From: Codonopsis lanceolata
Lineage: Eukaryota; Streptophyta; Magnoliopsida; Asterales; Campanulaceae
Direction of reading: 5' to 3'
DNA length: 64,000 bases
Assembly: GCA_013146195.2 (NCBI GenBank)
Contig: CM028377.1
Location: forward strand, 170,851,824 to 170,915,823
Shown in pieces: positions 31,717 to 42,690 of this stretch; within the stretch, counting starts at the first letter, position 1, and every line of letters begins with the position of its first letter. The translations under genes were made by a program, and so were the position numbers. The notes below the pieces were generated by a model. It worked only from the letters and a program-made list of their open reading frames with translations. It made no database searches and had not been told where the DNA came from.

Positions 31717-34622
31717 ATGACTGGTAGTTTTGGATTGTGCATTAACTATGATGGGGTTATTAGGACCAGTCCATTAAGGTACTATGATATGTGTTATGTG
31801 GGAAGGTTTACTAATATACCTTGCGAGAATTTTAACTTTTTTGCATTGCAAGAAATGATAAAGTCAAAAACTAGAAAGTGAATTGATAAAATACACTATC
31901 AAATGTCATATGAAAGCATGGAAGATGGGCTTAGGTTTGTATGGTGTGATGACCAGGTAAAGGATTTAGTTGAGGTTGGTAGAGGTAACAAACAACTAAT
32001 AAATATATATGCTGAGCATGATAATACTAATGATGTAGATACTGATGTTGAACAAGACAATGCAGAAGAGCACAATGATAGTGATGATGAGGAAGATCCT
32101 GATTATTTTTTGAGTGACAATGAATCAGATGATGTGGCTAGTTTAGATCACATTAGTGAAGATGAAGATGAAGCCAACTTTTTTAGGGAGAAAATGATTA
32201 AAAATAAGAGGAAAAATGATCATACTACCTCAGTTGTTGACCCACCAAATCATGCACCACCAATTATTGAAACAGCAGATGATGCACCACCAATTCTTGA
32301 CCCACCAGATCATGCACCACCAAATGTTGAACCAACTAGGTCAATCACTCCAATTACTACTCATCCTATGCCAACAATAATCGATGAAGATTTTATGGAG
32401 CAGCTTAGGAATTTTGGTGGTGAGGTGGATAAAAGTGGGTATAATAGTGAGTATGTGGACTCAAGTGATTATGATTCTCCCCGCTTTGTTAGCGACAATG
32501 ACATGGAAAAACTGAAGGATAACTTGACACACTATCCAGTCTTTGACCCTACAACCATAGTGAGTATGTGGACTCAAGTGATTATGATTCTCCCCCACTT
32601 TGATAGTGACAATGACATGAAAAATCTGAAGGATAACTTGACCCACTATCCAGTCTTTGTCCCTACAACCAAATGGGACCACATGTCCCCGTTAAATGGG
32701 ATGAGGTTTGCTAACATTGGCCAATTAAAACACTGTGTCACATGTTATGCAACAAACAATGGATATGATTTAAAATTTGTCAAACTTCAGAAGAAGGCTA
32801 CTTTAGTTGCATGTAGACACCATCAATGTCATTCGAGGCTGTATGCTAGCATGATGTAAAAGGAACAATCAATTCAAGTTAAATCTTTTAGAGATACACA
32901 TAAGTGTGTGAGAAAGTTCAAGTTGAAAATTTATGGACCAGCTTAGGTAGCTAAAATGTGTGCTAATGAGATAATTAATAATCCTAGGTGGAAACTGATT
33001 GATATGAAAGCTTACATTCTGAAAGTGTATAAGGTGGAATTGACTATTCGACAATGTCGTAAGGCTAAGTGGATTGCATTGAATGAGGTGAAGGGATCTT
33101 GAAAGAACATTATGGTAAGTTGTTCGATTATGAATATGAACTCAAAAGAAGTAACCCTAATTGTTTTGGAAACTAAAAGGTCTTTGTCTACAAATGAATT
33201 GATTTTTGATAGGTTTTATGTGTGTTTTGATGCATTGAAAAAGGGATGGGCGCGTGGTTGCATACCTGTGATTATCCTTGATGGTTGTTTTCTAAAAGGA
33301 TTTTGCAATGGGCAGTTGCTTTCAGCTATAGGTAGGGATGGGAACAATAATTTCTTTCCTATAGCATGGGTAGTTGTGAAAGTAGAGAGTATCAGCACAT
33401 GGACTTGGTTTCTTCAACTACTCAGCAATGATATACAATCCAACAATGGTAATGGTTTGACTTTGATAACAGATCAATAAAAGTTATGACTTTATTTATG
33501 TTATATATGTTTTAGTATTCTGTTATGACTTTATTTATGTTATATGTTTTGATGCACTTTATTTAGTTTATATGTATGTGTTTGCCAAGGAATTTTGAAT
33601 GCCATGGAGACTGTATTCCATGAAGTAGAGGTGAGAAAATGTGCCAGACATATGTATGCCAACTTCAGAAAACACTACTCTAGTTTGTACCTAAGGAATC
33701 TATTCTGGAAAGCACAGCAAAAACTGGGACAATAGTGGAGCTTGGGAACTACATGGCTGAGATGAAAAACATAAGTAATGTAGCTTATGAGCACCTGATG
33801 ACAAAAGAGCCAAGTAAATGGTATAAGGCATACTTCTCAAGTCATAGTTTGTTGTGACAGTGTAGAGAACAATTTGACTGAGTCCTTTAATTCTTACATC
33901 TTAGAAACTGGGAATAAGCCAATAATTAGTATGTTGGAAGACATTAAGATGGCTATGATAAGTAGGTTGGTTGACAAAACCAAAATGTTTATGATTCTTG
34001 ATGATAATATTTGTCCTAGAATAAGGAAAAACTTTGAGGTTTTGAAAGATAGATATAGGAATTGGAGTATTGACCATAATGGTCAACAACAATTTGAGGT
34101 AAAGAAAGGAGCAGATGGATATTCAGTTAACTTGAAAAAAGGGTATTCAGCTGTAGACTTTGGCAGTTATCAGGGATTCCTTACAGTCATGCAATATGTG
34201 CAGTTTATTTCATTGGGGATGACCCAGATAACTATGTTAGTTAATTGTTTTGGAATAAGCATACTAAGAAGGCTTATGACTTTCCTTTGAAACCTTTTAA
34301 TGAAATTAATCAATGGGTGAAGTTTACAAATGAGAAATTGTTGCCTCCAATTGTGAAAAGAATGCCACGGAGACCAAAGTACAATTGAAGAAGGGAAGGC
34401 ATGGAAAAATCTCCTCCCAAGAACCCCAATGAAATCTCAAGGAAGGGAAGAAAGATGAGATGTACTAATTGCAATGGTGATGATCACAATGAAAGAACTT
34501 GCAGAAATCCTAGAGTGGAAGATGATCAAGCACTTCAATTGAGAAGAAAAAGACAAAGGAATAAAAGGCAAGTATCTTTAATTGGTTCCTTTGATATATT
34601 TAATAACAGTATATTTGCTTAA
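31717..34622 (+). pseudogene. MuDR-like MULE transposase, decayed
   Basis: The order of domains is that of plant MuDR-type transposases. An N-terminal domain is at 31,717-31,878 and a long acidic linker at 31,903-32,400. The DNA-binding domain is around 32,640-33,100 (MRFANIGQLKHCVTCYATNN, LVACRHHQCHSRLY). The MULE catalytic domain is at 33,230-33,480 (GCIPVIILDGCFLKGFCNGQ, FPIAWVVVKVES) with the first DDE Asp. A downstream conserved part follows (CARHMYANFRKHY; TESFNSYIL), then a CCHC knuckle (CTNCNGDDHNERTC, 34,462-34,503). Stops at 31,879, 32,857, 32,944, 33,100 and 33,478 and several frame changes make it non-functional. The SWIM finger was not found intact. Confidence 0.88.
32444..32670 (+). 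repeat. 113/114-bp tandem duplication in the transposase linker
   Basis: ATAGTGAGTATGTGGACTCA recurs at 32,444 and 32,557 (113 bp), but the following AGYGACAATGACATG recurs 114 bp apart. A one-base insertion in the second copy restores the frame after a run of out-of-frame residues. Confidence 0.9.
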
Positions 34623-34639
34623 CAATCTTTTTTTTTTTT

Positions 34640-35010
34640 TTTTTGTAAGATTGAATATTGAAGTGAATCCTAAAGTCAACCATGAAGTCCCTAATGAATA
34701 TGTTGAAAACCAAAGGCAAGTAATGAAGTCCCTAATGACTGAGTTTGTGTTATTCAAGTTTGTTTAAGTTTTATAAATTAAGATGTTTTGTTTTGTTTTT
34801 AAGATTGAATCTTGACATGAATCCTGAAGTCAACTATGAAGCCCCTAATGAATCAGTTGAAAACCAAAGGTAAATAATATAATGACTGAGTTTGTATTAT
34901 TCAAGTTTATAAATTAAAATGTTGTTTTTTTCTTGTTTTTAAGTTTGAATCTTAACATGAATCCTAAAGTCCCTAATGAATCAACCAGAAAATAATAAAA
35001 AACAAGGTCT
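34640..35010 (+). repeat. Three degenerate tandem copies downstream of the MULE gene
   Basis: TGAATCCTRAAGTC recurs near 34,662, 34,817 and 34,957, each with AGTCAACYATGAAG- or AATGAATC-type sequence and a T-rich spacer. Unit length is roughly 140-155 bp. No reading frame is conserved across the units. Confidence 0.65.
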
Positions 35011-35430
35011 GGAAGGACTCTGAAACTATTACCAAGGAGGAATGTTCCAGCAGGGTTTGGCACTTACATCAATCAGAATACTAGAACTGCATACATTGTG
35101 GTAACACATTTCAATTTTTGTTTAATAGACTTTATATTTTTGTTTATTGTTCTAGAGCTCATGTAGATCAATTCCTTTTTCAACAACACCAAGAGTAGGA
35201 TTAAATTCAAAAGTAACCACTGGAGTCAACTCAAGTATAACTCCTACATCCCCTGCTACATCACCAAGAGAGAGGTCTGGTATAAACTCATGTGCATCCC
35301 ATGTTACATCACCGGGTGAGAGGACTGCAATAAACTCAAGTGCATCACCTATTTTTTTTAAATGTTGGAAGGGACATAGACCGAATCCCAACCCTTAATT
35401 TTTTATTATCTTAATGTCTTGAAAGGCTAC

Positions 35431-35432
<2 letters not shown>

Positions 35433-35521
<89 letters not shown>
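35433..35521. repeat. (TA)n microsatellite
   Basis: An uninterrupted AT dinucleotide run of about 89 bases. Confidence 0.97.
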
Positions 35522-35523
<2 letters not shown>

Positions 35524-35786
35524 GCCTTTTGGTGTGGCTTGAACAAATGGGGCCTTTGGTGAGGCTTTGCACATCCGATTTCTCGGTTAAGAATAGTTAA
35601 GTATCAGGGTGCCTTTGGTAGGACTTGAACACTCGACTTCTCTGTTAAGATAAGTGAGTAGCTAAATGGGGTCTTTAGGTAAGGCTTAAGAGTTGTAAAG
35701 TCCAGGGTGTCTCTAGTGAGACTCGAACACCCGACCTCTCCATTAGGAGAAGTGAGCAGTACCAGTTGAGCTAGAGCTCATTGGTG
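35524..35786 (-). mobile_element. tRNA-derived SINE(s), tandem array
   Basis: On the minus strand 35,786-35,700 reads like the 5' half of a tRNA: A box TAGCTCAACTGGTA and B box GGTGTTCGAGTCTC with a paired stem-like segment between. B-box-like segments recur near 35,545, 35,610 and 35,722, each followed by CYCGRTT-type sequence, giving at least three degenerate tandem copies of about 85-100 bp next to the (TA)n run. Confidence 0.6.
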
Positions 35787-36289
35787 TTCATCCCCTGTTA
35801 CATCACCAACTACTGGTACAATTATTTGGCATGGAAGGAGGTGCAGCAATAAAATTCAGTTTGAAGCAAGTCCTGCCAACAATGAAGAGGTTGAGCTGCC
35901 TCTAACAGGTCCTTCTCAAGGTAGCCAAACACCAAAGAGGCATCCACCTACTGAGACCTAACCACTGAGGATGTCACCTAGGCTCAAGAGGTTGAAGAAG
36001 AAGTTTGACTTGTGATGAAACATTAGAATGAATCATTAGAATGAATTAATAGGCATCTTAGTTTGTGTATTTTGTTGATAAAGTTCTATTATGGATGTTT
36101 GATTCTCAAAACATATGGATGTTTGATGAAAGATTCCTATTACAAAATAGTTGTCTTCCTTCATTTGTTAATGACAATAGATGTTTTAATCTATTTGTCT
36201 TCCTTCAATTTCATTCCTTGTGATGTCAACAGGATACCAACAATTCATTAACCATTAACCTCATCCATATTAACAGGATACCAACAATT

Positions 36290-36545
36290 CATATCAACTG
36301 GAAACCAACAATTCATATTAAACTCAGTGAAATAGATACAATACCAAAAACACAAGCAATACGTTAAGGAAGCAAGAATTTGCGTACTAAGCAATACTAA
36401 CTCAGTCATATTGATACAATACCAAAAAACAGAGCAATACATAATACATTAAGGAAGCAAAAATTTACTTACTAAGCAATACAAACTCAATGATATTGAT
36501 ACAAACAGGACAATACAAATACTACACCAAGGAAGCAAGAATTTG
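36290..36545. repeat. Degenerate tandem repeat, about 80-85 bp, three copies
   Basis: AAGGAAGCAAGAATTTGC (with variants) recurs near 36,367, 36,452 and 36,530, and TTGATACAATACCAAAAA recurs between them. Confidence 0.75.
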
Positions 36546-37075
36546 CTTGAAATTTTGTTGCCTTTGATGTTTGCTACAATCAAGCCAACTACCAATGTCC
36601 AAGTCATCAGCATCGCAAACACATACCACAATTCTCTCTATTTTGCCTTTCTAAGTTGTTCTTCCAATTTTCTTGCATGTACCTTCAGCTTTGTTTTCTT
36701 TCTCTTCATCTTTTCAGCTTCTTCAACCATTTGTTTGGCTTCAATTTCAGTTTTTTAATTTGATGCTTCAATTCCATTTTTTTTTATCACAACCGCTCAC
36801 AAATGATTAATTTTTTTGGATCTTTCAAGTAATGCTGGGTCAATCCAAGTAAAAAAATGACACTGCTTGGCTAGATCCTGTAACAGAAGACATGGAACTA
36901 TAAAAAAAATTAAAGAGAAAACAAAGAAGAAATGCAAATGCAAACATAAAAATACAATCCTTATTGTTTGGGCATCCTATAAACCTTCGACTAGGGTTTT
37001 AATTCATCACTCCAACATGTCCACATAGGAGCTCGAACACCACAATGACAAACTCTATTCAAATTGCAGTCATTC
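36470..37075 (-). pseudogene. GRF-type zinc-finger protein remnant
   Basis: Read on the minus strand, 37,050-36,930 gives CHCGVRAPMWTCWSDE and, after a one-base shift, NPSRRFIGCPNNKDC, the plant GRF zinc-finger pattern. A 3' splice site (TTCTGTTACAG near 36,878) precedes the second exon. That exon reads CHFFTWIDPALLERSKKI, then a Lys/Glu-rich coiled coil, then a hydrophobic stretch (TWTLVVGLIVANI near 36,600). Frameshifts and stops make it a pseudogene. GRF fingers bind nucleic acid in other proteins; here the role is unknown. It converges on the MuDR-like gene. Confidence 0.7.
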
Positions 37076-37867
37076 TCAAGTTGCTTATCTACGAAAATTG
37101 GGTTTTCCGCACTTCCACTGAAATTGATGTGCAAAACCATGAGCAATCGACTCTAGTTGACAACATGAATGGCTTTGCAATGATTGCTTTGAAAATCAAG
37201 CACAAAATTGTGAGAAATTGGAAATCGATATGTCTGGTTTTGAGCCCTAGAATTATTACCTGTTATGAAGTGAAGGAAGAAGATCACATGCTTCCATCGT
37301 GCCTTTTTTTTACCGTTGAGGATCCACGCAAGCAGCCACTTCGTGTCCAGATCATCGCTACTTGACGTCTTTCAAACGACCGTTACGTATTCGGTTTCAT
37401 TTACCTTCAAAATATAATACATTAGTTAAATTTGTCTAATACAAACTATATGGTTAATTGGGTCACCCGCAATTAGTATGTTGACTAAAAAAACATTTTT
37501 CCCTTTATTTTGGGACTGAAGTAGTAAGCATTAATTTATCGAGTAATTAATATGTTGTTAAATTAATAATATTTTCTTGATCCTAAGCATATTAATTTTT
37601 AGAGTTTTAACTGTAGTTTTATGATTCGAGTCATCACATCTTGGAAAACATAACACAAATATTATTTTTCCATTTAGTTAATATGTTATCTTCTTTAGAT
37701 ATATGTTGCATCTTTTAGAAAATTAGAAGTTATGATTTAAATGGAACGATTTGGGGTTGTTGGATTGTTCACAGGGATTATGATTTAGACCTAATATCAT
37801 TTACCCATTTTCCATTAGGCCTGATTATTTCCAAACTCTTTATCAGTTCCTATTTTTTTAGGAGAAA
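37076..37867. other. Unassigned spacer
   Basis: One 106-codon plus-strand frame (37,045-37,365) overlaps the GRF remnant in antisense and resembles nothing I recognise. The rest is AT-rich and holds nothing supported. Confidence 0.4.
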
Positions 37868-38208
37868 TTGCTGGCTAATCCATTTTGTAAAGTTTTAACT
37901 GCCGCAGTCTACCTTCTTTTTTTTCAACTGATAAATGACACTTTCGAAATATTGTTCCTAAATTGTACAAATCGTCTCCTTTCGCAGCTTCGGCCAACAA
38001 ATTGGAGTTCGAAAATCACAATTATTGCTGCAACGAAGCGAACTTTGAAGGTAGAGGGAAAAAAAGAAAGCTTAAGACGGAGGAGGAGGGAGAAGAAGGT
38101 GGAAAAAATGCATTTGAAACCAGTTTATATCACGATGCATCAAATTTCAATCGTGATGCATCAATTTGGATTCCTGATGTATCAATTTTGAGTCTCGATG
38201 CATCATTG
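37868..38208 (+). other. Unclassified segment with Lys/Glu-rich frame and GATGCA repeats
   Basis: 37,970-38,130 has purine-rich AAGACGGAGGAGGAGGGAGA-type sequence in open frames. Degenerate copies of CGATGCATCA (38,130-38,205) follow, leading into dispersed-repeat copy 2. A similar purine-rich segment beside GCATC repeats occurs at 60,480-60,640. Confidence 0.35.
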
Positions 38209-38819
38209 AAATGAGAGATTTTGATGCATGATTATGTGCATCGTGATGCATGATTTGTGCATCACGATGCACATAAGCATTCGTCAAAATCGTGTATTGC
38301 AATTGAATTTCGTGCATCCTAATGCACAAATTACTACAACGCGTTGCACTAAGTAAGTGATCCGTAGCGTGTCTTAGACTCATTAAGGGTATTATAGTTT
38401 TTTTGTCTACAAAAGTACATTTTTCTAGTTAATAAAAAGCGTAGGGTATTGTAGGGATTACTAACTTCACAGTGTAACTGGTTCAAATTCCACTCTATCT
38501 TTTATTTTTGCTTTTAATTGGCCTTCCCCCCAATCTATAACTATTACTAAAAGATAAACCGATGCTGCCACGTGGCAGCTTTTTGTTAAATGTTTAAACT
38601 TTTAAAGAATTTAATGTTTCCATGTGTCACCCTCTTATAAATTGTAATTTTTTTGATTTTATTGATAAATTTTTTATCACATTTGATTTTGTAATTAGTT
38701 TATGAATTTTTTTTTCACATTTGGATTGATACAGATAGTAAACATAAGTTTTTTTTACCGATATAATTTATCACATTTGATTTCAAAGTTTTACAGATAA
38801 AAAGTTACTGATTAAAGTT

Positions 38820-40597
38820 GGCAAAACACACAAACGGGCCACCCAACTTTGGACCATATTGCAATTCGGCCACCGAAAGTTTGGTTCATCTATTTTGGCC
38901 ATCCTACTTTTGTTATGTTGCAAGCGTGCCCATTTTTTGGATGGCCGTTAGATTTAACCGTTAAGTTAAACTCAAAGGGGTCTAAGTGTCTAACTAAAAA
39001 AAAAGGGACTACGTTATTCAATATTTAAACTTAATGGGTTTTGGAAGGTATCTTTACCGATTTATTTCTCACGACCCAAACTTTACCGATTTACCGTTCT
39101 GGTTCTCAATACCGCCATTACCATTGCCATCTCTCTTCCTCTTCCTATGTTTCCTTTGTTTCTTAATTCTTTCACTTCCTTTTCCTATGTTTCCTCTGTT
39201 TCTTAATTTTCTCTCTCCGTCTCTTGATGAGAACCGGATTGTCAATCGCCGGAAGCGCCATGGCCAAGCCACCAAAATCAATACGTCCGAAAGGAACCCA
39301 GTTCTGTTGGAATACTTTGCAGACCAACACGCAGACCAACAGCGACAATACCTTAAACCCAGTAAAATTTGTGGCTAAATACTCCAAGCTCTCATCACTC
39401 ACCGTCATTCTCTTCAATCTCAACTCCTCCAAAAACGGATACGCCGTCGAAAATGCCTCCAGCCACGACCCTATATCGGCCCCCAATCCTCGGAACCAAA
39501 TTGAAGTCAGAAAGCGACTTCCCTTCAATGTCACGCTCCGAATGTTCGGGAACCGCCTGACCACCATCTCCGGCGATCGACAGTAGCGGTTTAGATGAAG
39601 GCGTGGAGTGCTGCGCTCGGTATTGTACCGATCTTTGCGGACTAATGAAAGTGAGTTCACGGTCTTTGTGGGAGTTCATGAGGAGAGAAATCGTTCCACC
39701 ACCTCTTTCGGGAGCAGGGAGACCCAAGTCGACTCGGCGGAGCCGATCGACTCGCTTCCTCTGGACTATCGGATCCATGTTTGATCCAACAAGCGAAAAA
39801 CCAAAAATTCCAAGCAGATTTTAGTCTTTGAAACAAAGACATGCTTTAAGAAACCAAGAAGATTAATTGCAAATGATAGAGAAAGAGTGTACATATTTGA
39901 ACACAAACTTGCACAATAGGTGGGATGGAGATGGGAGGGATGGGTTTGTGTTTGAGCGAAGAGGGAGAAACAGGCGATGGGAATTGCTTCAGACATGGCG
40001 GGGTGTGGAAGCTTTGTTCGTGATTGTCGGATCTGTAACAGAGAAAGGGAGACGGCAGCTGATAGATGGCCGCGGCAGAAGAATACTCGCCGGCGAGCAG
40101 ATCTGGGGGTGGATGTAAACTTGAAATAGGGGCGATGAAGATCGCGGCTGGGAGATTTTTATGGGCCGGAAAAGGTGAAGGGATCGGCTGTGGATTGTTG
40201 GGATTTGGCAGACATGGTGAGAGAGAGGTCCCTGCCATGGGGCGATGAGGGGTGAAGCTTCACCGGAGAAGAAGGAGGAATTCACCGGAATCCCTTATTT
40301 TTATTGAATAATAATAATGTACTCCCTTTTTTAGTTTTATTTTGTATTACACTTTGACCCCTAATCTTTGTACAAAGAGAATGTCTCTTTGTACAAATGA
40401 CATATGTGATTATTATTTTTCAGTTAGACACTTAGACCCCTTTGAGTTTAACTTAACGGTTAAATCTAACGGCCATCCAAAAAATGGGCACGCTTGCAAC
40501 ATAACAAAAGTAGGGTGGCCAAAATAGATGAACCAAACTTTCGGTGGCCGAATTGCAATATGGTCCAAAGTTGGGTGGCCCGTTTGTGTGTTTTGCC
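38820..40597 (-). mobile_element. Pack-MULE carrying an AFB fragment
   Basis: The perfect 9-bp duplication ATTAAAGTT lies at 38,811-38,819 and 40,598-40,606. Terminal inverted repeats of about 175 bp (38,820-38,994 and 40,423-40,597) begin GGCAAAACACACAAACGGGC and are nearly identical. Long TIRs with a 9-bp duplication define Mutator-like elements. There is no transposase; the interior is a captured host-gene piece. Strand is given as that of the captured fragment. Confidence 0.95.
39330..39714 (-). pseudogene. TIR1/AFB-type auxin-receptor F-box fragment, captured
   Basis: Minus-strand translation in three adjoining frames gives LPKEVVERFLLMNSHKDR (F-box), NSLSLVRKDRYNTER, then SPEMVVRRFPNIRSVTLKG. 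A short shifted stretch DFNLVPR follows, then SWLEAFSTAYPFLEELRLKR and TVSDESLEYLATNFTGFKVL. This is the conserved start of plant TIR1/AFB proteins: F-box, first leucine-rich repeats and the DFNLVP motif. Full proteins are about 570-600 residues; only about 120 remain. The frame shifts and the fusion after SLLVC to unrelated sequence show it is a transduplicated, non-functional piece. Confidence 0.88.
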
Positions 40598-42690
40598 ATT
40601 AAAGTTCTTATCATATTTGATTTTATAAGTTTAGTTAGGGTAAGTTTTTTTGTGGATAAATTTTATCACATTTGATTTCAAAGTTTTATAAATAAAATGT
40701 TACTGATAAAAGTTTTAATTATGATAAGATTTTTTGTGGATAAATTTTATCACATTTGATTTCAAAGTTTTTACGGATAAAACATTATCGATAAAAGTTT
40801 TTATCACATATAAACCATGCATAATTAAAAAAGGATAAAAATCTCTATGAGCAGATTTCTATGATTTTATTATTATCAATAATGAAATTTTAGCAGACAA
40901 ATCTTTTTCAAGTTCAAATTATGTTCATCTGTTCTAAACAATCTCTTTCAAATTCAAATTATGGTTATCTACTCTAAAGAACATTTGTTCATTGATCTAT
41001 AAATAATGTTAGACAATTAAAATTTTTAATCCTTCGTCATCCACAAGATATTTTAACCATCCAAATCCATTCCATTTACCGGTACCTCTATCAAATTTTA
41101 ACTATATATCTCTCAAATTTATTACTTTTCAAATTGATTAATTGTTGTTTTTTCTTCTCAGATTTTACAATATAATACACATACATGCTACAAATGAATG
41201 AGAAAAATGAAGTTTATAGCTACTGTGTAGCAATTCTTTAGCTTTTCACTGACAAAAATATATGCGGGCAAGTTTGGTGATATTATGGATATATATAATT
41301 ATGTTGGTGACAAAGAATATATATGAGATGACATCAAAACTCAGACATCTGATTCTACATTAGTGGTAGCTAGCAATGTTGGATTCAAGACTTACTGTTT
41401 GAATTTATCAATTTGGAAGATGTTACCATTCAATATTGCAATGACATGGGTTGAGAATGAGGCTACATTTAGTCTTACCATGAGGAAAGTTGTTCGCATG
41501 CTAAGAAATCGTCAAACTTTCCTCCCCCACACCACCTGACTCTGTGAAGAATAAGTGAACTAAGCTTAATGAGTATATAAATTGTTTTATACCAAAAACA
41601 ATCTTTGAGATTATCATATCTTATCTTTTTACCTACTTAAATATAAATGTTAATCTACTTTTATCTCTCTTGGAGTACAGTTATTGGATAATATTCTCAT
41701 AAAAACTTTGTTCCTTTATATTTTTTTGCTTTTGATATTTCAGATATACTTTGTCTTTGCTTAAATCTCTTTCGTTTTTTATTATATTATTTGCAATCAT
41801 GATTCATGTTTTAATGAACAACAACATTTGTTTTTTAAGTTCTGTTTTCTATAGCAAATTTCAATGTGCATCTTTATATTACTCATTCATATATAAATTT
41901 TACTATTTACTCTTTTCTGTTAGTTTAAAATATTCTAATTATAACGAGTTTAGAAAATTCTCTTCTTATAAACAACTTTTACAAAGAAAAAAAAAATTAA
42001 CCGTGCATCACACAGATATAACCTAGTTCATTAACGAAATTCGTCAATGATATGTGTTTATCACATGCCATTTGTTTAAAAGTAACATGGACAAATTATT
42101 TCACATGCCATTACCTTGATGGCAAAAAATGACAAATCGTGTGCTTAAAAACAAGCTCGACCTATTTTACTCGATATTAAATCGGGTTGGGCTTTAGGTT
42201 CTATAGGCAATAATATTTTGTGTTGGGCAGGCTCGGTCCCACTTCAATTATTAGTCCATTGGGCTTGGTCGTGGACCATAAAAATATGTGAAAACAGACA
42301 AAATTGGCTCGTCCATTGGGCAGGCCCATGGGCTAGCCCAATCTTGGCTTGGTGTTATGTGTGGGTTTCAGCTTTAGTTTTGATGGCTATAAGAAATTTT
42401 GGGTCGGCCCAGCCCGACATTATTTTAACGTTTAGCCCGATAGGCTTAGTGCGGGCCTGACCCAATCCATTGATATTTCTAATCATATAAGGCTGCTTGA
42501 GAAAAATTGTAATTAATTAATGCCTCTTTTATTTTTGTAATTAGTGTGACTCCTTATTAGTACGAAGATATGAACCAGAGACCTCAAGGTTTTTGTATGA
42601 GTGTCACTGTCATCTCTCTCACCCCTTGGATCAATTAATCAATGCCTATTGAACCAAAAAATTGCAAATTAACGAGAGCAATCAAAACAA

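Larger units (their letters stand above)
38534..42026 (+). mobile_element. Helitron, bounded by an unfilled paralogous site
   Basis: It starts TCTATAACTATTACTAAAAG and ends ATATAACCTAG, with a decayed hairpin (CCGTGCATCACACAG) just before the end. Comparison with copy 1 of the dispersed repeat shows exactly this block is missing there, with A on the left and T on the right, as for Helitron insertion. It is 3,493 bp, of which 1,787 bp are a nested Pack-MULE and its duplication. The remainder has repeated AAATTTTATCACATTTGATTT motifs and no Rep/helicase frame. The 5' end matches inverted ends at 51,430 and 51,889. Confidence 0.9.
38209..42690. repeat. Dispersed repeat, copy 2, split by a Helitron
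   Basis: Its first part is 38,209-38,533 and its second 42,027-42,690; both follow copy 1 (29,898-30,905) almost base for base. The break falls between CCCCCCAA and TTCATTAACGAAATTCGTC, a single A^T step. Confidence 0.9.

Noticed and set aside
35700..35786. Functional tRNA gene on the minus strand
   Set aside because: A and B boxes are present, but a complete cloverleaf with acceptor stem could not be drawn and related partial units repeat next to it; a SINE is more likely.
37045..37365. 106-codon plus-strand open frame as a possible gene
   Set aside because: Partly antisense to the GRF remnant, with no recognisable motif or supporting context.
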